From: Scalindua_A sp046757465
Lineage (GTDB): Bacteria > Planctomycetota > Brocadiia > Brocadiales > Scalinduaceae
DNA length: 10,023 bases
Assembly (NCBI GenBank): GCA_046757465.1
Contig: JBHHYH010000088.1
Span: 1-10,023 of the forward strand
Reading direction: 5' to 3'
Positions within the stretch are counted from its first letter, which is position 1. The number at the start of each line of letters is the position of its first letter. The translations under genes and the position numbers were made by a program. The notes beneath the pieces are model-generated. The model was not told the DNA's origin. It did not search any database and was given only the letters and a program-made list of their open reading frames with translations. Below are positions 5,591 to 10,023 of this stretch, piece after piece.

Positions 5591-7601
5591 CTTTCACACC
5601 AAGATATTTATAGCGCTAGGTCTAACGGTTTGCCTTTCAATGGTGAGCATTCTGTTCATCCTTCAAGAAACCACAGAAAATCGTATTAAGGATAATATCA
5701 TAAAGAAATTTGAAAGCACACGTGTGGCCTTAAGGCAGCTTCAAGAATTTAGAAATCGATATGCCGTTGATGCTATAAACACTCTCACCGTCAGTAACGC
5801 ACAGTTTAGGTCTATCCTTTCGACAGCCTCGGTAAGTGGGTATGAGCTAGGCCTTGGGAAGGACGATAATGAGGATGCCATCCTGAAAGATACAAATCTA
5901 AGGCTGAATTCGCTCCTCCCTTTTCTTTCCTTGTACAAAAAATGTGACGTCATTATTTTAACCAATGCGGAAGGTGTCCTGCTGTTCTCAAAGATGTCCC
6001 CAAAAAGATTTGGGGATGATTTAAGCTATCTTCCTTTATTTGAAGAGCTGATCGTAAAGGGTGATGAAGTTAACATTTGGGATGCATGCAGGCAAAGCGG
6101 AAGAGACTTCCTTTTTCCTGTCAGGGAAAAAGATACTGTTTGTCAAGTGATTGCAAAACCAGTAGTATTTAGAGGAGAAGTTCACGGCGTGGTGATATGT
6201 GGAAGTCGCATTGATGAAGACATCCTCTTGCGCCTGAAGAGTGTCTCCGGAGTAGATCTAGCATTATATTGCACTGAAGATGTCCACGCCTCTACATTAC
6301 TACCGGCGAGGACGCAAACACTTGCTACCTTTATAAGATCCTCAGATTTTAGGGGAAAAAACACTGTTCATGAGTTCTATTTCGATAAGGAGAAATTCTT
6401 ATCCATGCGTTTCCCGATTATTCCGGAGATGCCCTTGGAAGAAGGTGGTTTGATTGTCCTTAAATCCCTTACGCAGGAACTCAAATTTATATCGCAACTC
6501 CGAATAACCCTTCTTATTGTAGGAGGCGTTATACTTTCTATTGCCATTGGTTTTAGCTTCCTTTTATCAAAAGGTATCACAAAACCTATAAAAAAGCTTG
6601 CTCTGGCTTCAAGAGATATCGGTATGGGTAAGCTGGATACAAAGGTTAATATACGTACGGGAGATGAATTAGAGAAGCTTGGGAATGCCTTTAATGGTAT
6701 GGTAAAGGGACTCAAAGAGCGAGACTTTATTAAGAGTACTTTTGAACGCTACGTGTCTCATACTGTGGCGGCAGAAATCATCAGAAACCCTGATATGCTA
6801 CGCCTCGGTGGGGAGAGAAAGCCTTTGACCATCTTTTTTACGGATATTGGAGATTTTACAAATCTATCTGAGATGCTCTCACCAGAAGACGTGGTTAGAA
6901 ACCTCAACACGTATTTCCGTGGGATGACTGCTGCCATCTTGGAATATAATGGGACTATTAATAAATTTCAGGGCGATGCCATCTTTGCTTTTTGGGGGGC
7001 ACCCATTCCTCAGGAAAACCACGCTTTACTTGCTTGTAAAGCAGCACTCAGGTGTCTGGGTTTTTTAGATTATTTAGAGAAAATGTGGGTTGCATGGGGA
7101 TATCCTCCAAGGACTTATCGTTTTGGTATTAGTACAGGTGAAGTAGTGGTTGGAAATATTGGAACATCTTCCCGTTTCGAATATACCATCATTGGGGACG
7201 ATGTCAATATTGCAAGTAGGCTTGAAGGGGTCAATAAGCATTATGGTACTCAGATTCTCATTTCAGAGAAAACCTATTCCCTCATAAAAGATAAATTGAT
7301 TGCAAGGGAAATAGACATTATTCGAGCAGCAGGGAAATCAAAGTCTGTTAAGATTTACGAACTTGTGGCAGAAAAGGGTAAAATTGATGAAAGGAAAGCT
7401 CAGGCTTTTGAACACTTTGAAGCAGGTATTCATGCATACCGCAGTCGCCAATGGGAGGCAGCCATTTCCTGTTTTACACAAGTGCTTCGCCTGACGCCAG
7501 AGGACAAACCTGCTAGGCTGTATATTCAACGATGTATAGAGTATCAACAAATAGAACCCGCACAAGACTGGGATGGGGTTTATGAGTTTACGGAAAAATA
7601 A
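5580..7601 (+). CDS. membrane sensor adenylate cyclase (extracytoplasmic sensor - HAMP - class III cyclase - TPR-like)
   Basis: This 673-residue inner-membrane receptor makes cAMP from ATP. TM1 (about 8-28) precedes a periplasmic sensor region (about 30-305) of Cache/CHASE-like size, then TM2 (about 308-330) and a HAMP linker (about 331-383, TKPIKKLALASRDIGMGKLD). The class III catalytic domain (about 411-595) has metal Asp422 (FFTDIGDF) and Asp466 (NKFQGDAIFAFWG), adenine-selecting Lys462 and Thr536 (EYTIIGDD), and transition-state Asn543 and Arg547 (VNIASR). The catalytic set is complete, and the Lys/Thr pair fits bacterial (class IIIb-like) adenylate rather than guanylate cyclases. Residues about 604-640 form one or two TPR-like helices. 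The ATG lies inside the last codons of the cupredoxin gene (11-bp overlap), suggesting coupling. It converges on nfi with only 12 bp between. Confidence 0.93.
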   Translation: MKINFHTKIFIALGLTVCLSMVSILFILQETTENRIKDNIIKKFESTRVALRQLQEFRNRYAVDAINTLTVSNAQFRSILSTASVSGYELGLGKDDNEDAILKDTNLRLNSLLPFLSLYKKCDVIILTNAEGVLLFSKMSPKRFGDDLSYLPLFEELIVKGDEVNIWDACRQSGRDFLFPVREKDTVCQVIAKPVVFRGEVHGVVICGSRIDEDILLRLKSVSGVDLALYCTEDVHASTLLPARTQTLATFIRSSDFRGKNTVHEFYFDKEKFLSMRFPIIPEMPLEEGGLIVLKSLTQELKFISQLRITLLIVGGVILSIAIGFSFLLSKGITKPIKKLALASRDIGMGKLDTKVNIRTGDELEKLGNAFNGMVKGLKERDFIKSTFERYVSHTVAAEIIRNPDMLRLGGERKPLTIFFTDIGDFTNLSEMLSPEDVVRNLNTYFRGMTAAILEYNGTINKFQGDAIFAFWGAPIPQENHALLACKAALRCLGFLDYLEKMWVAWGYPPRTYRFGISTGEVVVGNIGTSSRFEYTIIGDDVNIASRLEGVNKHYGTQILISEKTYSLIKDKLIAREIDIIRAAGKSKSVKIYELVAEKGKIDERKAQAFEHFEAGIHAYRSRQWEAAISCFTQVLRLTPEDKPARLYIQRCIEYQQIEPAQDWDGVYEFTEK

Positions 7602-7613
7602 TAGTTACCAAGT

Positions 7614-8291
7614 TCATTCTTTCCTAACTTTATTAACCAGGTTATGTGCTTGCCTTGTTGGTTCAGGGAGTTTATATCCGCGACAGCTTTTCAAGACTAA
7701 ATTAATCGATGATGATAAATCTATCTTATGGCCTGGAGAGACAAAAACAGGCTTTACGTTCTTCCTAGTTCTGAGTACAACACCAACAACTTTTCCTTTT
7801 ATTGTAAGCTGGGAATAGTATCCCACTTCTTTTCCTACGTTTTTATATTCGCCTATTAGCCTGGTTTTTGCACATCCAATCGAGGGTTTGTTTAGCAACA
7901 AGCCTATGTGAGACGCTAAGCCAATTCCGCGGGGATGTGCGATACCCTGTGCGTCTAACATAATTATATCAGGTGTTTTTTTGACTTTTGTAAATGCTCT
8001 TAATAATATTGGCGCTTCACGAAAACTTAGCAATCCTGGGATGTAAGGGAAACCAACCTTGCCGCTTGCAGTAACCTCCTCGATTTTTTGCATAGTTTGC
8101 AATTCAAATACAACCACACCTGCATAAAACCTGTCAATTTCTTTATCATAAGAAACGTCTGCACCGGCGATCAATTTGCCGTTAAGGTTCTTGAACGAAC
8201 CTTTTAAGGTAATTTGTTTTTTTAATCTCTTCTGTATTTCAACAGCTTCTTTATAACTTACATTCCATGGATGGAGTTTCAGATACCTCAT
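7614..8291 (-). CDS. nfi: endonuclease V (deoxyinosine 3'-endonuclease)
   Basis: Endonuclease V nicks DNA at the second phosphodiester bond 3' to deoxyinosine, starting repair of deaminated adenine. The 225 residues match the normal length. Metal and catalytic positions are present: Asp45 (IAGADVSY), Glu92 (FPYIPGLLSFREAP), Asp113 (MLDAQGIAHPR), His128 (GLASHIG) and the late TRQAH histidine. The YIPGLLSFRE wedge motif (83-92) and KPSIGCAKTRLIG (135-147) are intact. The usual DGxG turn reads DAQG here (Ala114), a mild substitution beside the metal-binding Asp. The ATG at 8291 has no strong Shine-Dalgarno sequence, but the family's N-terminal region is complete. A 7-bp hairpin lies in the upstream leader (8318-8337). 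Its end is 12 bp from the end of the cyclase gene, with no obvious shared terminator. Confidence 0.96.
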   Translation of the reverse strand: MRYLKLHPWNVSYKEAVEIQKRLKKQITLKGSFKNLNGKLIAGADVSYDKEIDRFYAGVVVFELQTMQKIEEVTASGKVGFPYIPGLLSFREAPILLRAFTKVKKTPDIIMLDAQGIAHPRGIGLASHIGLLLNKPSIGCAKTRLIGEYKNVGKEVGYYSQLTIKGKVVGVVLRTRKNVKPVFVSPGHKIDLSSSINLVLKSCRGYKLPEPTRQAHNLVNKVRKE

Positions 8292-8317
8292 AGAACTTAG
8301 GCTCTTAGAGTCACAAC

Positions 8318-8337
8318 ATCGACAGAAAATTGTCGAT
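8318..8337. repeat. 7-bp inverted repeat upstream of nfi
   Basis: ATCGACA (8318-8324) and TGTCGAT (8331-8337) are perfect reverse complements around a 6-nt loop, about 27 bp before the nfi start codon on its 5' side. It could be an operator or leader hairpin. No known binding-site consensus is recognised. Confidence 0.4.
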
Positions 8338-8368
8338 ATGGCATAGTCTACCGAGATTATATAGATTA

Positions 8369-8546
8369 AAATCCGAAATAAGAATATCGAAACTCGAAAC
8401 AGATTCTAAATTCAAATAACCGAATGATCAAAACGGTTTGAAGAATTTTTGTTTTGAATTTTATATTTTAAACATTTGTAAATTGTATAACTTTTAAATT
8501 TAAGTTTTTATTTTGAATTTTGGTCATTCGATATTGTTTCGGATTT
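8369..8546. repeat. large imperfect inverted-repeat element (CCGAAA/TTCGG type)
   Basis: Outer arms AAATCCGAAA (8369-8378) and TTTCGGATTT (8537-8546) are exact complements. Inner arms CGAATGATCAAAA (8421-8433) and TTTTGGTCATTCG (8518-8530) differ at one position, which would be a G-T wobble. Between them is AT-rich DNA with several TTTTGAATTT-like words (8451-8465, 8511-8520) and GAAAC/CGAAA words on the left. The design suggests a non-coding palindromic repeat of the kind scattered through many environmental genomes, possibly MITE-derived. Confidence 0.65.
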
Positions 8547-8645
8547 CGGGCTTTGTGCTTCGGGTTTTTACGATTATAACAACTGCCCCAAAAGTACCAC
8601 ATTTTTCAGGCTTTGTCTTGGAAAATGCTTAACTCCCTTTAGGCG

Positions 8646-8909
8646 TTAATCTGTCCTTTCTATCTCGAATACCAGTAATACATCTGGGTCAGGACAGGCG
8701 AATAATCCCTTATGGTTGCATCCACCCCCTGGTAGGGAGCCTCCATATCTTAGAATGTCAATTGCCGGGAATAGGACATGCATTATCATCGGGCATATTT
8801 TGCCTCGCTCCGTGTCAAAGTCGTAGGAATCTCCGACCTTGTGTCCTCTATGACAATTCTTGGTTCCTTTTCTTTCTTTTATTGTGATCTTTATCTTTGG
8901 TCTAGCCAT
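8646..8909 (-). CDS. TIGR04076-type small protein
   Basis: This 87-residue cytosolic protein starts MARPKIKITIKERKG, followed by CHRGHKVGDSYDFDTERGKICP (19-40). Then come AIDILRYGGSLP (49-60) and the closing ACPDPDVLLVFEIERTD (71-87). The pattern (KVKITV.., C..GHKVGD.., CP.., GG.., CPDPD..V.FEIER) is that of the TIGR04076 family, whose function is unknown to me. Cys19, Cys39, Cys64 and Cys72 could bind a metal or form redox pairs. I choose the ATG at 8909 although the frame stays open to 9065: residues upstream of it come from an inverted-repeat sequence (8939-9016) and look unlike protein. The ribosome site is weak. Promoter and terminator are not clear. Confidence 0.8.
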   Translation of the reverse strand: MARPKIKITIKERKGTKNCHRGHKVGDSYDFDTERGKICPMIMHVLFPAIDILRYGGSLPGGGCNHKGLFACPDPDVLLVFEIERTD

Positions 8910-8938
8910 TTCCGAAGTTTTCCCATCCGCCAGAATGA

Positions 8939-9017
8939 CCCCCACTGCTAGCCCCGAATGCTTCCTTGCGCCCGCTCGGCCAAGCCGTTCGGACACGGAG
9001 AAGCAAGAAATGGGGGC
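8939..9017. repeat. imperfect palindromic repeat, copy A (CCCCCACTGCT type)
   Basis: CCCCCA (8939-8944) pairs with TGGGGG (9011-9016), and TTCCTTGC (8962-8969) pairs with GCAAGAAA (9003-9010) with one G-T pair. The bases around the centre are GC-rich, unlike the surroundings. The start (CCCCCACTGCT) and the end (GCAAGAA.TGGGGG) match copy B at 9136-9220. It lies just upstream of the TIGR04076-type gene start. Confidence 0.65.
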
Positions 9018-9135
9018 TGTGGAGGCGAAGTCGGTCTGGTTTCTACGGATGTGATTATACCACAAAACGTCTCGGAAATTCTATGATTTACCATAATCAC
9101 AATTTAAATCAATCTCTCATTAGTCCACCTTTATA

Positions 9136-9220
9136 ATCCCCCTGTCTCCCCCCACTGCTTTCTTGCCGAAAGTAGGCTCTGTAAGAGCGAAAGCAAGAAG
9201 TGGGGGGAATGAGGGGGATT
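9136..9220. repeat. long multi-stem palindromic repeat, copy B
   Basis: Four nested perfect stems are visible: AATCCCCCT (9136-9144) with AGGGGGATT (9212-9220); TCCCCCCAC (9147-9155) with GTGGGGGGA (9200-9208); TTCTTGC (9160-9166) with GCAAGAA (9193-9199); and GCTCT (9176-9180) with AGAGC (9184-9188) at the tip. The element has no T-tract. AATCCCCC/GGGGGATT-bounded palindromes are common repeat elements in bacteria. The outer-most stem is absent from copy A. Confidence 0.85.
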
Positions 9221-9552
9221 TGTAAACTTATATTTGCCTCATCAAATTGGGGGAAATAAATATCAATACAAAGGGCAAATCTTCCTATTTTCTTCCTTTT
9301 CAAAGTGGGATTCGCCTCAGTCACTATTGATATCGTAAAATTTATAAGAACTTGTTGGGAATATACGCATATCAAATCGTAAGTATTGTGGTGTTACATA
9401 CTTATAAATCTTGTCCTCTGGACTAAAATAGACGTAAATTGGCAACTAAAAAGAGAAAATTCATAATCTTTGGCATCGTTTTTGCTTTAATTACAAGGTT
9501 TATAGCTAATTGTAGTTTAATGGAAAATTCTGAGTTTTTTTCATAATTTTGT

Positions 9553-9581
9553 TTGCAAATATACGATATTTATGGTATAAG
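9553..9581 (+). promoter_or_regulatory. sigma70-type promoter of the exported Thr-Pro protein
   Basis: TTGCAA (9553-9558) and TATAAG (9576-9581) are 17 bp apart. Transcription would start near 9588, leaving a leader of about 160 nt that contains AGACTC (9602-9607) with GAGTCT (9637-9642) as a hairpin. The loop of that hairpin is pyrimidine-rich (TCTCCTCCCC) and could pair weakly with the purine-rich ribosome site at 9733-9740. Confidence 0.6.
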
Positions 9582-9749
9582 CTTCAAAGTTATTGGTTAA
9601 GAGACTCGATCATGTGTCATTCTCCTCCCCTTTTGTGAGTCTGGCAAATTTTGACCAATGCTTGCGAATCGTACTTAACACTTACCTATCGTAAAAAAAT
9701 ACCCACAAAAAATATCCTTTTTTTAACTTTTTAAGGAGGGAGTTACTAC

Positions 9750-10023
9750 ATGGATAGTAGAAAGATAGTTTATTTGTGCTTGCCGTTTTTTATTGCCTTT
9801 GCACTTTTTGCTGGAAGGACATCATACGGAGATGTGGGTATACCTGAAGTTAAGAAACCAGCAGCTACACCTACACCTACACCTACACCTACACCTATTC
9901 CAAAACCAGAAGTTTGGAAAGCCCCACAAGCTCCAAAGGCGACATATGATTCATCCTACGCTAATTTACTTAGCAGGATAGAGGCGTTAGAGGCAAGGCC
10001 TGGCGGAAACGTCACAGCGCCAA
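9750..10023 (+). CDS. exported protein with Thr-Pro linker and coiled-coil start, 3'-truncated (possible porin or cell-envelope protein)
   Basis: 91 codons are visible before the window ends. The ATG at 9750 has an ideal AAGGAGGG (9733-9740) at 9 nt. A signal peptide is clear: MDSRK, then the hydrophobic VYLCLPFFIAFALFAG, then a polar region with a likely cleavage near SYG (25-27). A linker follows, with five Thr-Pro pairs (residues 40-49) encoded by five exact ACACCT units, then a Pro/Lys-rich segment (PIPKPEVWKAPQAPKA). The last visible part (YANLLSRIEALEARPGG, about 71-87) has the heptad-like LxxRIxxLE of a short coiled coil. Outer-membrane porins of some bacteria start with a signal, linker and coiled coil before a beta barrel; that is only a guess, since the body of the protein is outside the window. 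Confidence 0.8.
   Translation, partial: MDSRKIVYLCLPFFIAFALFAGRTSYGDVGIPEVKKPAATPTPTPTPTPIPKPEVWKAPQAPKATYDSSYANLLSRIEALEARPGGNVTAP
9867..9896 (+). repeat. five-copy ACACCT hexanucleotide microsatellite
   Basis: Five exact ACACCT units at 9867-9896 lie in frame in the exported-protein gene and encode (Thr-Pro)5. Because the unit is 6 bp, slippage would change linker length without shifting frame. Confidence 0.9.

Larger units (their letters stand above)
8292..8645. other. 354-bp gap between nfi and the TIGR04076-type gene
   Basis: No plausible gene is seen. It holds a small hairpin (8318-8337) and a large imperfect inverted-repeat element (8369-8546) of very AT-rich DNA. A further CGGGCTTTGTGCTTCGGG direct-repeat-like stretch follows (8547-8564). 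Confidence 0.7.
8910..9749. other. 840-bp gene-poor stretch between divergent genes
   Basis: Two related inverted repeats fill part of it (8939-9017 and 9136-9220). An 88-codon open frame on the minus strand (9109-9375) crosses the second repeat and has no family character, so it is not called. Bases 9221-9550 are AT-rich with nothing recognisable. The last part holds the promoter (9553-9581) and a leader of about 160 nt for the exported protein at 9750. Confidence 0.7.

Noticed and set aside
7573..7818. 81-codon plus-strand frame overlapping the cyclase end and nfi
   Set aside because: It is antisense to the conserved C-terminal part of endonuclease V and has no features of its own.
8910..9065. 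N-terminal extension of the TIGR04076-type frame to 139 residues
   Set aside because: The extra 52 residues are translated from inverted-repeat copy A, and the family normally starts with the MARPKIKIT-like strand.
9136..9220. CRISPR or intrinsic terminator reading of the C/G palindrome
   Set aside because: There are no regularly spaced repeats with spacers and no T-tract after the stem; it is a single multi-stem palindrome.
9109..9375. 88-codon minus-strand open frame
   Set aside because: It runs through the palindromic element at 9136-9220, has no domain character or ribosome site, and is best explained by chance.
9793..9981. 62-codon plus-strand frame with a His-Leu repeat
   Set aside because: It is an out-of-frame reading of the ACACCT repeat inside the real gene that begins at 9750 with a signal peptide and good ribosome site.

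Overview
The window is about 10 kb of AT-rich bacterial chromosome with short genes on both strands, good sigma70-type promoters and unusually many palindromic intergenic repeats. No gene here fixes the species. The mix (AT-rich base composition, a SAM-I riboswitch, a periplasmic cupredoxin-like protein beside a class III cyclase, a TIGR04076-type small protein, and CCGAAA-type and CCCCC-type inverted repeats) would suit an anaerobic, environmental Gram-negative-type bacterium. An anammox planctomycete (Brocadiales) or a similar lineage is my best guess, and it is inference only.

Region 1 (1-2727): the 3' part of a DUF1015 gene, then a strong promoter, a SAM-I riboswitch with a readable antiterminator/terminator switch, a threonine-synthase-like PLP enzyme with an N-terminal zinc ribbon, and a 92-residue CysO/ThiS/MoaD-type sulfur-carrier protein that ends Gly-Gly-Tyr. 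The carrier gene also has a near-consensus promoter of its own, directly after the PLP-enzyme stop codon. SAM control plus a sulfur carrier suggests this 'threonine synthase' makes homocysteine from phosphohomoserine and a protein thiocarboxylate. This is the most interesting hypothesis in the window.

Region 2 (2728-4144): a convergent minus-strand gene for a stand-alone NAD(P)HX epimerase (nnrE), a 16-bp perfect palindromic repeat just upstream of its start, and a promoter-driven cysteine-rich zinc-ribbon protein with a duplicated lysine-rich tail.

Region 3 (4145-7601): a 669-bp stretch without a clear gene (hairpins, one candidate structured RNA, possible gene remnants). It is followed by an overlapping gene pair: a secreted type-1-copper (cupredoxin-like) protein and a two-TM sensor adenylate cyclase with HAMP, class III cyclase and TPR-like parts. 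They may form a periplasmic redox/copper-to-cAMP signalling unit.

Region 4 (7602-10023): endonuclease V (nfi) on the minus strand, convergent with the cyclase. Then come a gene-poor repeat-rich stretch with three inverted-repeat elements, a small TIGR04076-type protein on the minus strand, and the 5' end of an exported protein with a Thr-Pro hexanucleotide-encoded linker and an incipient coiled coil. That last gene runs off the window and has a good promoter and an ideal ribosome-binding site.
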